Source of the DNA: DATJPR01 sp963811705 | GTDB lineage: Bacteria > Bacteroidota > Ignavibacteria > UBA10030 > UBA6906 | Length of the DNA: 64,000 nt | NCBI GenBank assembly: GCA_963811705.1 | Contig: CAWESL010000008.1 | Coordinates: 372,001 to 436,000, forward strand | Direction: 5' to 3' | Part shown: positions 47,242 to 55,900 of the stretch, one piece after another | Numbering within the stretch: the stretch's first letter is position 1 | Layout: each line of letters begins with the position of its first letter | Notes under the pieces: generated by a model | The model's database searches: none | Told to the model about the DNA's origin: nothing | What the model saw: the letters and a program-made list of their open reading frames with translations, nothing else | Position numbers and translations under genes: made by a program

Positions 47242-48984
47242 GTGCGCACAGTGGGAAATCGTGTGATGTCTGCCTTGCTGGCCGCCGTTGTGTCGGCGGC
47301 TTCTCTCTTCATAGGGAGTGGATGCTCGCCGGCGCGCGAAGCAGCGGCCGTGTCGAACAGGACGGAGACCGAGCAGCCGGAACTGACTGCCCAGCAGTCG
47401 ATCGCCATGCAGCATTTTATCGACGGACTGGTCAACGAACAGCGAGGGGAGTTTGCCCAGGCGGTGCTCGACTATCAGGAAGCGCTGCGTTACGATCGCA
47501 ATCATGCCATTTACTTCGCGCTGTCGCGCTCGTACGGCATGCTGAACAAATTCGAGTCCGCTCTTGACGCGGCGCGCGAGGCGGTCCGGCTGGAGCCGGA
47601 CAATGCAGAATACCGCCGCAATCTCGCCTCGATCTACCTTACCGCGAGCAAACCGGATTCCGCCATTCTCCAGTATGAAACACTGGTCCGGCTGGACTCT
47701 TCGAACATCGAATCGTGGTTCAATCTCGCGCGGCTCTACCAGACCCGGTCTCCGCTCAAAGCCCTCGCCATCGATCAACAAATTAACGATCGGTTCGGTC
47801 CGCAATGGGACGTGCTGTTGCAGATGGCGGATCTCTGCAACAAACTGAACAAGTACGCGGAAGCCGCGGAAGCGCTCCGGCAGATGACGGAAATCGATCC
47901 ATCGAACAAAGAACTCCGGCATACGCTGGCACAAACGTATGCGCGCGCCGAAGAGTTCGATAGTTCACTGGCGGTCTACACAGCGCTCCGCGATGAAGAC
48001 CCGGACAACCTCGAGTACATGAGCGAAATGGCAGGGCTGAATCTCCTGCTGAAGAATTACGGACCTGCTGCGCGGGATTTCGACAAGATCCTCGCGATGG
48101 ACAGTGTGACGATCGACGCAAAGGTCAGGATCGGCGAGCTGTATTTCAACCAGTCGCAGAAAGACTCCACCCTGGTCCCGAAGGCGAAGGCCATTTTCGA
48201 GCAGCTCCGGACGGAAGCGCCGAAGGACTGGCGCCCGTATTGGTTCCTCGGGGCGATCGGATCGCTGGCAAAAGACGATTCGGCCTCGGTGCGGAATTTC
48301 CGAAAAGTGACCGAGCTGGCAAGCTGGAATGCGGATGGCTGGGTCTATCTTTCGTCGGTCTATCTCACGGACAACAACTTCGCCGAAGTGGCGCGCATTC
48401 TCGAATCGGCGATCAAGGTCCTTCCCGACGACTTCCGCGTGAACTTTTTCCTGGGCGTCGCCTATAGCCGGCTGAACAGAAACGTGGATGCTGTGCGCGT
48501 TCTGGAACATGCCCGGTCGCTCAATCGCACCGACCAGGATGCGATCGCCCAGCTGGCCCTTGTCTATGAGGCACTGAAGCATTACGACGAGGCAGACTCG
48601 CTGTATGAGGAAGCACTGCGGCTGAACCCTTCCAACGATCTGGTCCTGAACAATTATGGGTACAGTCTCGCGGAAAGGAACGTTCAGCTCGAACGCGCCC
48701 TCGGGATGGCGAAGAAGGCGGTGGCGGCGCAGCCGGCGAACGGCTCATATCTCGATACGATGGGCTGGATTTACTTCCGCCTGGGACAATTCGACGACGC
48801 TGCGAAATTTGTCAAGGAGGCAATCGCCAAAGGCGAGGCGAACGCGACCGTGTACGAGCACCTTGGCGACATCTATTACAGGATGAACAATCGCGACGCG
48901 GCGATCGAGCAGTGGAACATGGCGCTGCAGCTCGATCACGACAACTCGACTCTCCGGGCAAAGATCACGCGTGGGTCACTGTGA
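47242..48984 (+). CDS. TPR-repeat lipoprotein
   Basis: The 580-residue lipoprotein has a signal peptide with lipobox FIGSGC, then about 14 TPR repeats (34-residue units such as AEYRRNLASIYLTASKPDSAILQYETLV and VYEHLGDIYYRMNNRDAAIEQWNMAL). It should act as a scaffold on the periplasmic side. I chose GTG 47242 because the promoter and ribosome site lie just before it; the longer open frame begins inside the promoter. The next gene starts within its stop (TGATG). A TPR lipoprotein followed by a DUF4292 protein and an EnvC-like factor is an order I recall as common in Bacteroidota, and suggests a complex acting on the cell wall or outer membrane. Confidence 0.92.
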   Translation: MRTVGNRVMSALLAAVVSAASLFIGSGCSPAREAAAVSNRTETEQPELTAQQSIAMQHFIDGLVNEQRGEFAQAVLDYQEALRYDRNHAIYFALSRSYGMLNKFESALDAAREAVRLEPDNAEYRRNLASIYLTASKPDSAILQYETLVRLDSSNIESWFNLARLYQTRSPLKALAIDQQINDRFGPQWDVLLQMADLCNKLNKYAEAAEALRQMTEIDPSNKELRHTLAQTYARAEEFDSSLAVYTALRDEDPDNLEYMSEMAGLNLLLKNYGPAARDFDKILAMDSVTIDAKVRIGELYFNQSQKDSTLVPKAKAIFEQLRTEAPKDWRPYWFLGAIGSLAKDDSASVRNFRKVTELASWNADGWVYLSSVYLTDNNFAEVARILESAIKVLPDDFRVNFFLGVAYSRLNRNVDAVRVLEHARSLNRTDQDAIAQLALVYEALKHYDEADSLYEEALRLNPSNDLVLNNYGYSLAERNVQLERALGMAKKAVAAQPANGSYLDTMGWIYFRLGQFDDAAKFVKEAIAKGEANATVYEHLGDIYYRMNNRDAAIEQWNMALQLDHDNSTLRAKITRGSL

Positions 48985-49751
48985 TGCGGCTGCGATGGTT
49001 GACGGCCGGCCTGCTCGTCCTGCTCGCGTCCTGCGCCCAGCGCCGCGAAGGCGTCATGCTGGATACTTCGAAAACGAGCGCCGCTGAACTCGCTGCGAAG
49101 ACGCACCAGGCGGACTCCCTCGTCCGAACGCTGGACGGAAGAGGGAGCATCTCCTTCGAATCGCCAGAAATGAACGGGTCTGCCTCGTTCACGCTGACCG
49201 TCAGGAAACCCGATTCTCTCCTTGTACGCCTGGAGGGACCGTTCGGCATTGACGTCGGATTGTTCTTTCTCTCTCGCGAGCGGTTCGTGATGTACAACAG
49301 CATGCAAAACACCGTGACCGTCGGCTCCCCGTCTTCGGGAGCTCTTCGCGCCATCATCCCGGTCGACCTCACCTACGAACAAATCTTCGACGTCTTCACA
49401 GGATCGATCCCCCTTCCTGATCACCAGTCTCCTCTCCAGTACACGACGGATGACGGGCTCTTCCTTCTCCGGTATGCGTCGAGCACATTGACCGGCTCCT
49501 ATTGGCTCGATCCCGATGAATTGCTCGTGCGGCGCTTTCAATTGAAGGACCAGTCGGGGGGAATCGTCCTGGAGGGTTCATCGTCGGGGAGCATCGATCA
49601 GGACGGCATGCGGATCGCGCGCCGTCTTTCCCTCACGATGCCGCAGGAGGGCCGCCGCATCTCCGTCGCGTTCTCCCGCGCCAATCTCAACGCCGACGAA
49701 CTCTCCTTCCGCTATACCGTTCCTCCGTCGGCGCGCGAGATCAATCGGTAA
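48984..49751 (+). CDS. DUF4292 lipoprotein (LolB/LolA-like)
   Basis: The 255-residue protein has lipobox LLASCAQ and then a single domain of long antiparallel strands (LDGRGSISFESPEMNGSASFTLTVRKPDSLLVRLEGPFGIDVGLFFLS), with the QFQLKDQ-type strands near the end. The pattern matches DUF4292, a family with a LolA/LolB-like half-barrel that could carry lipoproteins or lipids. Direct evidence for that role is lacking; it is an inference from fold. The ATG overlaps the TPR stop by one base. The gene is part of the envelope operon. Confidence 0.85.
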   Translation: MRLRWLTAGLLVLLASCAQRREGVMLDTSKTSAAELAAKTHQADSLVRTLDGRGSISFESPEMNGSASFTLTVRKPDSLLVRLEGPFGIDVGLFFLSRERFVMYNSMQNTVTVGSPSSGALRAIIPVDLTYEQIFDVFTGSIPLPDHQSPLQYTTDDGLFLLRYASSTLTGSYWLDPDELLVRRFQLKDQSGGIVLEGSSSGSIDQDGMRIARRLSLTMPQEGRRISVAFSRANLNADELSFRYTVPPSAREINR

Positions 49752-49768
49752 TCGACTCCGGTCAGGCA

Positions 49769-50980
49769 ATGACACTCCCCCGCATTGCATACTGCGTATC
49801 GGTGGTCCTCGTTGCGGTCGTCTCCTTTTCCCGCGCCGGCACCCCCGATCCTCAATCGGAGATCTCCAAACGGCAGAAGGAGCTCCAATCCATCAGGGAT
49901 CAGATCACCTCGATGGAAGCGAAGATGCAGGAACAGGCAAAGAAGGAAAAAGTTTCGCTCGATCTTCTCGATACCTACGACAAAAACGCAGCCCTCCTGC
50001 ACAGGCTCATCAACAGACTGAAGGCCGACGAGCAGGATTTGCAGTTGCGGATCGATACCAGCCGCAAGACCATCCTGCGCCTCCAGGAGCATTACGAGTT
50101 TCTTCGCGACGAATACGGCCGGTACGTTGTGGCGGTCTACAAGGCGGGACGCGTGCACGACCTCGAATTGCTCCTCTCGTCGTCGTCGATCAATCAATTC
50201 GCCGTCCGCAATGAGTATCTCAAGCGGTTCAGCAGGCAGCGCAAGCAGGATGCCGACGCGATCGCTTCGCGAAAGCACGATCTCGAGCAGGTGGAGGCGC
50301 GTCTCCGGCTGCAGCTCGGCGATCAACGGAGGGTGATCGAGGAGAAAGCGAACGAGCAGGCGCGTCTTGCTTCCCTTGCCGACGATCGGCGCAAGATGAT
50401 ATCGCAGATCCGCCGCAATAAGAAGCTCCTGCAACAGTCGCTCGATCGCCAGACGAGAGCGGCCAAAGAACTTGAGGACATGATCACCCAGTTAATTGAG
50501 ACGGAGCGGATCAAGAAGGCCCGCCGTGCGGAATCCTCGGTCCATGACCGGCTGCCGCAGCCTCCGGGGTTCGGCAATTTCGCGGCGCGCCGCGGCCACT
50601 TGCGATGGCCGGTCGCGCAGGGATCCATCGTCGCGCAGTTCGGTGCCCAACGGCATCCGACGTTGAAGACCGTGACGCTCAACCCGGGCATCGACATTGC
50701 CGTGAAACCCGGAACCGCCGTCACGGCCGTGGCCGACGGCGAGGTCGCACGCATCTGGTGGCTGCCGTCATTCGGCAACCTCATGATCCTCGATCACTCG
50801 GGAGGGTACCGGACGGTCTATACGCATCTGGAGGATATCAAAGTCCTCGAAGGCCAGACGGTCAAAGAGGGCGAGGTGATCGCGGAGAGCGGAGAATCCG
50901 TTGACGGTCCGCGCATTCATTTTGAAATCTGGAAGGATCAGGAGAAGCAAAACCCCCAACTCTGGCTCGCCAAGCAATGA
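49769..50980 (+). CDS. EnvC-like coiled-coil protein with degenerate LytM (M23) domain
   Basis: The 403-residue exported protein has a signal peptide (about 1-23), two long coiled-coil segments (about 30-110 and 160-250), a linker and a C-terminal LytM domain (about 285-403). The zinc-binding set of M23 peptidases is incomplete. The first histidine of the HxGxD-type motif is replaced by Asn (NPGIDIAV), while the Asp, YTHLED and IHFEIW remain. Loss of one ligand and the coiled-coil front resemble EnvC/NlpD-type activators of cell-wall amidases. Direct peptidase activity is doubtful. It overlaps the CHASE2 gene by four bases and closes the TPR-DUF4292 series. Confidence 0.88.
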   Translation: MTLPRIAYCVSVVLVAVVSFSRAGTPDPQSEISKRQKELQSIRDQITSMEAKMQEQAKKEKVSLDLLDTYDKNAALLHRLINRLKADEQDLQLRIDTSRKTILRLQEHYEFLRDEYGRYVVAVYKAGRVHDLELLLSSSSINQFAVRNEYLKRFSRQRKQDADAIASRKHDLEQVEARLRLQLGDQRRVIEEKANEQARLASLADDRRKMISQIRRNKKLLQQSLDRQTRAAKELEDMITQLIETERIKKARRAESSVHDRLPQPPGFGNFAARRGHLRWPVAQGSIVAQFGAQRHPTLKTVTLNPGIDIAVKPGTAVTAVADGEVARIWWLPSFGNLMILDHSGGYRTVYTHLEDIKVLEGQTVKEGEVIAESGESVDGPRIHFEIWKDQEKQNPQLWLAKQ

Positions 50981-53625
50981 CCCGATCCCCCGCGTTCATC
51001 GGTGCCGTCATCAGCGTCCCCATCGTTATTCTTGCGGTGTTCCTGTCGCCCCTGTTCTCCCCGGTCGAAGGGCAGCTGACCACGATGAATTACAAAATAC
51101 GGGGCGAGATTCCGGCGGATTCCGACATCGTGGTCCTGACAATCGATAACGACGCAATCAAAACGCTTGGTTGGCCTGTCCGGCGAAACTTCCAGGCGCT
51201 CATGATCCATGCTCTTGCGGAACTGAGGCCGAAGGCGATCGGGGTGGAGATCCTGTTCGAGGATCAGAAGATCGGGTATGACGAGTTTTCCGAGTACGAT
51301 ACTTTGCTGGCGGCGATGACCCGCCAGGCCGGCAATGTCGTTCTCGCCGCATATTTCGAAGCGGTCGGCCCGGGCGTCTCCGATACCGCTCCCATCGCCC
51401 GAGCCGTCCCTGTCTATCCCCGACTGCACGGCGCGTTCCCGAACGGCCGGGGACTCCATCTCCCGTTTCCCGCGTTGCTTGCATCGGCCGCGGGCGTTGG
51501 GCATGTGAACTTCGGAGGAGATGACGGCTCTGCTCTTCCGCCCGTGATCGCGACACAGGAAGGAACCGTCCCCGCATTCGCCCTCGATGTCTTCCGCGTG
51601 GCCACCGGCACGCTCCGCAACGATGTCTGGTTGAAAAACGATATCATCCTTCTCGACCGTGAGGGGCGTGAGCGCCATATCCCGGTTTCGCCATCAGGGA
51701 ATGTTCCCCTGTACTTCCCCGGCCCGCTGAACAGCTATGCCCATTATTCCTTTCTCGAACTCCTGCGCTCTTATGACGCTGCCCGTCATGGGGGAAAGGA
51801 GACCGTGCCCGTCGAGTCGCTCCAGGGAAGGATCATTCTTGTCGGCATCGTTGCCGAAGGAAGAAGCGAATTCCGCTCTACACCGGTCGGACCACGGACA
51901 CCGACCATTGTCATCCATGCCGCATTTCTCGACAACGCCCTGCTGAACAGATTTCCTCTTGCCGTCTCACGGTACTGGCTCATTCTTCTGATGGCGGGAG
52001 CGACGTGGCTTTCAAGCTATTCCATCCTTGCCCTTCGGCGGCCGAACAATATTGTTGTTGCGATCCTCATCCCCGTGGTGGTTCTCGGCGCTTCGACCGG
52101 CGCGTTCCTTCTCGCGAGGATCGTCCTGCCGGTGGTCGGCATCGTTGTCTCCGGGGTCCTTGCGTCGATCGCTGCGCTCGTGGTACGCTGGAGAAGCGAA
52201 GGCAAACAAGTTGAAACGCTGTCCGCGGAAAAGGAGGAAATTCTGACGCGGCTGCATGATCGAGAAGCGAAGGTGGCTTCGCTGGAGCGTGAGCTGATCA
52301 GCAAACAACAACAGCCCACAAAGACGAGGTCGGAAGAGCTGCTCGAGGAGATCCGGCGCTACAAGGCGGAAATTCATGACCTGACGACGCAAGCCAATGA
52401 CATGGAGGAATTCGAAGCGGTTCCGGAGGGGAAGGAGCATCTCGAAAACTTCGAGGGGATCATCTACTCATCGTCCGGCGTTATGAAACCGGCGGTCGAC
52501 TTCGTGAAGAAGATTGCATCGAGTGATGCTCCGGTTCTCATTCTCGGAGAAAGCGGAACGGGGAAGGAACTTGTCGCACGCGCGATCCATGCCCGGAGTC
52601 ACCGGACCGGAGGTGCGTTCGTGGCGGTCAACTGCGGGGCGTTGGCGGAAGGTCTGCTGGAAAGCGAGTTGTTCGGCCACGAGAAGGGTGCATTCACCGG
52701 AGCAGTCAGGGAAAGGATGGGCCGGTTCGAGCTGGCCGACAAAGGGACGATATTTCTCGATGAGATCGGGGAAGTGAGTGAGGCCTTTCAATTGAAATTG
52801 CTTCGCGTCCTGCAGGAGGGCGAATTCGAGCGTGTCGGGGGGACAAAGACGACAAAAGTCGACGTGCGCGTCCTCGCCGCCACAAACAAAGACCTCCGCG
52901 AGGAAGTCGGCCGGAAACAGTTCCGGGAGGACCTGTATTATCGTATCAACGTTCTCACCATCGCTCTCCCGCCGCTCCGCGACCGGAGTACGGACATCGA
53001 AATCCTGGTCCGTCATTTTCTTGCACGCGAAAATGAGCCGATTGCGGTGTCAAAGGGCGTCATGGAAATTCTCCAGTCGCACACCTGGCCGGGGAATGTG
53101 CGGGAACTTGAGAGCACGGTGCGTCGTGCCGTGTTGCTCGCCCGAGCCGATGGCCGCGCAATGATCGTCGCGCGGGATCTGCCGGATACTCTCGCCGCCG
53201 CACTTCGGGGGACGGTCCCGGTGCAGGATCGTGTGCTGGAACTCGTGCGCCTTCGCGGGTTTTCCCGGAGCGCTGTTTCCGATGCCGCGGTTGAGCTGGG
53301 CGGATTGAACAGGGGAACCGTCGCCGAGTATCTCCGCGGCGAATGTCTGAAGATCTTTGTGGAAGATGATTTCGACAAGGAAGGGACGATCCGTCACATC
53401 GCCCTCTCCAACGACGAGCAGATGCTCGGACGGGTTCGAAAACGCCTCGAGGAGTATCTCGTCAATATCACTCCGGCGGTCGACCGCTCGCAACCCTGGG
53501 AGAAATCGCTGGCAACGCTGAAACCGAAAATGAAAAACCTGCCGCAACGGTATCATGAATTTGTCGAGAAGGCCGGAGAGGCTTATTATCGGGGACGGTG
53601 GAAGCTCGATGAAGAACCCAATTGA
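50977..53625 (+). CDS. Membrane-anchored CHASE2 sensor fused to a sigma-54 AAA+ activator
   Basis: The 882-residue protein has an N-terminal membrane helix, a CHASE2 extracytoplasmic sensor (about 25-330; MNYKIRGEIPADSDIVVLTIDNDAI), three hydrophobic segments (about 330-410) and a coiled coil (about 410-470). A sigma-54-interacting AAA+ domain follows (about 487-720): Walker A GESGTGKE (524-531), GAFTGA (571-576) and IFLDEIGE. GAFTGA shows that it should remodel sigma-54 polymerase. The C terminus is not a standard Fis helix-turn-helix; a short HTH-like stretch (GFSRSAVSDAAVELGGLNRG) is followed by about 120 residues of unknown type. CHASE2 usually sits on cyclases or kinases, so this layout is uncommon. 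Confidence 0.9.
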   Translation: MTRSPAFIGAVISVPIVILAVFLSPLFSPVEGQLTTMNYKIRGEIPADSDIVVLTIDNDAIKTLGWPVRRNFQALMIHALAELRPKAIGVEILFEDQKIGYDEFSEYDTLLAAMTRQAGNVVLAAYFEAVGPGVSDTAPIARAVPVYPRLHGAFPNGRGLHLPFPALLASAAGVGHVNFGGDDGSALPPVIATQEGTVPAFALDVFRVATGTLRNDVWLKNDIILLDREGRERHIPVSPSGNVPLYFPGPLNSYAHYSFLELLRSYDAARHGGKETVPVESLQGRIILVGIVAEGRSEFRSTPVGPRTPTIVIHAAFLDNALLNRFPLAVSRYWLILLMAGATWLSSYSILALRRPNNIVVAILIPVVVLGASTGAFLLARIVLPVVGIVVSGVLASIAALVVRWRSEGKQVETLSAEKEEILTRLHDREAKVASLERELISKQQQPTKTRSEELLEEIRRYKAEIHDLTTQANDMEEFEAVPEGKEHLENFEGIIYSSSGVMKPAVDFVKKIASSDAPVLILGESGTGKELVARAIHARSHRTGGAFVAVNCGALAEGLLESELFGHEKGAFTGAVRERMGRFELADKGTIFLDEIGEVSEAFQLKLLRVLQEGEFERVGGTKTTKVDVRVLAATNKDLREEVGRKQFREDLYYRINVLTIALPPLRDRSTDIEILVRHFLARENEPIAVSKGVMEILQSHTWPGNVRELESTVRRAVLLARADGRAMIVARDLPDTLAAALRGTVPVQDRVLELVRLRGFSRSAVSDAAVELGGLNRGTVAEYLRGECLKIFVEDDFDKEGTIRHIALSNDEQMLGRVRKRLEEYLVNITPAVDRSQPWEKSLATLKPKMKNLPQRYHEFVEKAGEAYYRGRWKLDEEPN

Positions 53626-53879
53626 TGCCCGGTCTTGAACACTCCACTCTGGAGCCAATGCTCCCGACTGCCTGAATTCCTCTTCCCCGCATTTCGCTCC
53701 GCTGATCCCGCACTTCTCCCCGCCACCACCGTTGATCATCCCCTCGCATTTCTCTCTGTTCGCGCTGTTTTTTGATCATTTGCGTTTCCGGTGTCTTCGC
53801 GAACAGTCTGGCACACAGGTTGAAGATCAGAGAGGCAGAACAGAGGCAACAACGTCAATCATCCATTCAGGAGGAATCA

Positions 53880-54881
53880 ATGAAGAGGGTATTTCCATTG
53901 TTCGGTGTTCTTGCTCTCCTCGCAGGGTTAACCATCACCGGCTGCAGGAAGGATGACACCACGGCACCGACGGGGGACCAGCCCCCGGCAGGAGTGACCA
54001 ACGAGCAAACCGCAATGGCGAATTCCGCCTCGACGGATGAGTTCGTGACGAACGCCGCAGATGTCTACGCATTTGCCGATCCCGGCGTCGCCCCCACGAA
54101 TTACAGTGACGCGACGGGTCTTTCCAAGACCGACACCGCGATCAACCCTCTCCGGTGGGGACGGTTTATTTCGTCGATCAGCCGCACCATCGACGTGAAC
54201 ATCCTGCCCGGCGATACGATGGCCTTTGCGCATATTACCCGCACCGTCATCGGAACGCTGAAAATCCGGACGACGATCGGCGGAGTGGACTCGGTATTCA
54301 CAAAACCGTTTGCCGATACGACGGGAAAGAACGTGATCTTCCGGCGCGTTGCGCATGATACGAAACGGTACTGGCTCAACTGGGTGCCGGTGGCGAGTTC
54401 GCTCGTCATTGGCGGAACAAGTCCCATGCCGGCGAACAGCGGCATCGTTATCACGAAGCTGCAACTGCTCGGCGGCGGAGATTCCGTTACGATCACCGAT
54501 CCTGAAGCATTCTGGCTGCGATACAAGTGGCTGAACATGTTCCGCGGCGGACGCGGCGATGTCCCGCAATTCACCATGGGCGATTCCGTCTCCGTGACCG
54601 CGACCGTCATGAGTCAGTCGAGTGACACCGACATGGTTGCGCTGCGGCACGGGTTCGGTCTTCAATCACTGCGGTATCAGCGTGCGCGGATGACGCTGGT
54701 TTCGCAGAGTGGTCCCGATGGAAACGGATTCTACACAAAGGTCTATACGAAGTCGATCATGCCGCGCTTCGGGATCGGGTCGTTCTACGTGGGTGTTGAT
54801 GCACTGACGAAGGCGACCTTGTATGATACAAACGCGCCGTATTCGGCCAGCTGGTGGGGCGTACCGTACAGGATGTTCTGA
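53880..54881 (+). CDS. Putative lipoprotein of unknown function
   Basis: The 333-residue product has a signal peptide with lipobox TITGC followed by a Thr/Pro/Gln-rich linker. The mature part is all beta-like with many Thr, Ser and Gly and no recognised domain; landmarks are WGRFISSISRTIDVNILPGDTMAFAHITRTVIGTLKI and FWLRYKWLNMFRGGRGDVPQFTMGDSVSVTATVM. AGGAGG stands six bases before ATG 53880, which fixes the start well inside a longer open frame. A GC-rich hairpin follows. The next gene encodes another lipoprotein and the third a barrel-transglutaminase protein, so the three may form one surface system. Confidence 0.7.
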   Translation: MKRVFPLFGVLALLAGLTITGCRKDDTTAPTGDQPPAGVTNEQTAMANSASTDEFVTNAADVYAFADPGVAPTNYSDATGLSKTDTAINPLRWGRFISSISRTIDVNILPGDTMAFAHITRTVIGTLKIRTTIGGVDSVFTKPFADTTGKNVIFRRVAHDTKRYWLNWVPVASSLVIGGTSPMPANSGIVITKLQLLGGGDSVTITDPEAFWLRYKWLNMFRGGRGDVPQFTMGDSVSVTATVMSQSSDTDMVALRHGFGLQSLRYQRARMTLVSQSGPDGNGFYTKVYTKSIMPRFGIGSFYVGVDALTKATLYDTNAPYSASWWGVPYRMF

Positions 54882-54905
54882 CCCACTGTGGCTGAGTGAC
54901 AGAAA

Positions 54906-54940
54906 GGCCCGGGCTTCGGCGATCCGATTGAGCCCGGGCC
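54906..54940 (+). terminator. GC-rich hairpin after the first lipoprotein gene
   Basis: Ten-base stem GGCCCGGGCT / AGCCCGGGCC with a 15-base loop; no T run follows, so it may be an attenuator or mRNA stabiliser rather than a terminator. Confidence 0.5.
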
Positions 54941-55012
54941 GTTCCTGTCAGTGAAAATCTTGCGATTCATACTGGTTTTCGTCTAATTGTACACCATGTT
55001 GATTCACCGCCC

Positions 55013-55891
55013 ATGAAATCGGTATCCTTCATAGCACTCCTCCTGACACTCTGGATGCTCGGGTGCCAGCACCCGACGGAAGTCCAGGTCGTCGATCCGA
55101 TCCAGTCTGACCTGGTGGTCGTCACCCCGGTGCCTGTGGATACCACCACGTATCAGAGTCTCCTCGACTCCGCCGCGATTTCTCCGGAAGACCAGGCAAA
55201 ATATTTCGGATTCATGCTGGTGACGTCCACGCAGGACGACAACGGCGGGTTCGTGGCGAGAAAAACGGTGTCAAACGTCAGGTTCACTGATCCACAACGT
55301 CCGCTCCGCATCGGAGGGAAGGTCTTCGGGTACTGGGGGATCAATATTCTTCCGGTGGTGGCGTCTCCGTTGTCGATCAATGGACATGCGATGCTGATCA
55401 TCCCGCACTTCATCAGGACGACTGCGATGATGCGGACGTTCGGCTGGGAATATTATTGGGCGGCCACGGACAGTCCCCGGCTCGACACGGTCTACACCTG
55501 GAAGGCGCAGACCGATTCGCTGGGCGCGATTGATGTCTCGATCGACGGACCGAAGACATTGACGGTCACTGCTCCGACTGGCGGCGGCATCTATTCGCGC
55601 AATGAGAACCTGACGTTGCGTTGGACGGGAGAGTCGGGCGTCCTGATCTATCTGAGCTCGGTGAATCAACTTACCAATGACACGCGGCCGTTGATGATGT
55701 TCAAGCCGCTCGGGACTTCCGGGCGCGCGGTCATCAGCGCGAATGTTCTGAAGGCTCTTCCGGTGACCCGGCACTATGTGCTGACGTTTGTCCTCTCACA
55801 CCGGAGGGTGATCCCGGGCCTCGCGAGCTTCAACGCGAGCATTCTGGCCCAGGCCGCGTCCGTGTACAATGTCTACGTCGAAATCCGGTAA
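55013..55891 (+). CDS. Putative lipoprotein of unknown function
   Basis: This protein of 292 residues has signal peptide and lipobox LWMLGC. The mature protein has a Val/Asp/Pro-rich linker, a beta-rich region (FGFMLVTSTQDDNGGFVARKTVSNVRF) and an Ig-like segment (GGIYSRNENLTLRWTGESGVLIYLS). No family is recognised. Its organisation (lipobox, linker, beta domain) resembles the previous gene, but the sequences are not obviously homologous. It is followed nine bases later by the barrel-transglutaminase gene, which argues for joint expression. Confidence 0.7.
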   Translation: MKSVSFIALLLTLWMLGCQHPTEVQVVDPIQSDLVVVTPVPVDTTTYQSLLDSAAISPEDQAKYFGFMLVTSTQDDNGGFVARKTVSNVRFTDPQRPLRIGGKVFGYWGINILPVVASPLSINGHAMLIIPHFIRTTAMMRTFGWEYYWAATDSPRLDTVYTWKAQTDSLGAIDVSIDGPKTLTVTAPTGGGIYSRNENLTLRWTGESGVLIYLSSVNQLTNDTRPLMMFKPLGTSGRAVISANVLKALPVTRHYVLTFVLSHRRVIPGLASFNASILAQAASVYNVYVEIR

Positions 55892-55900
55892 GGATCGTTC

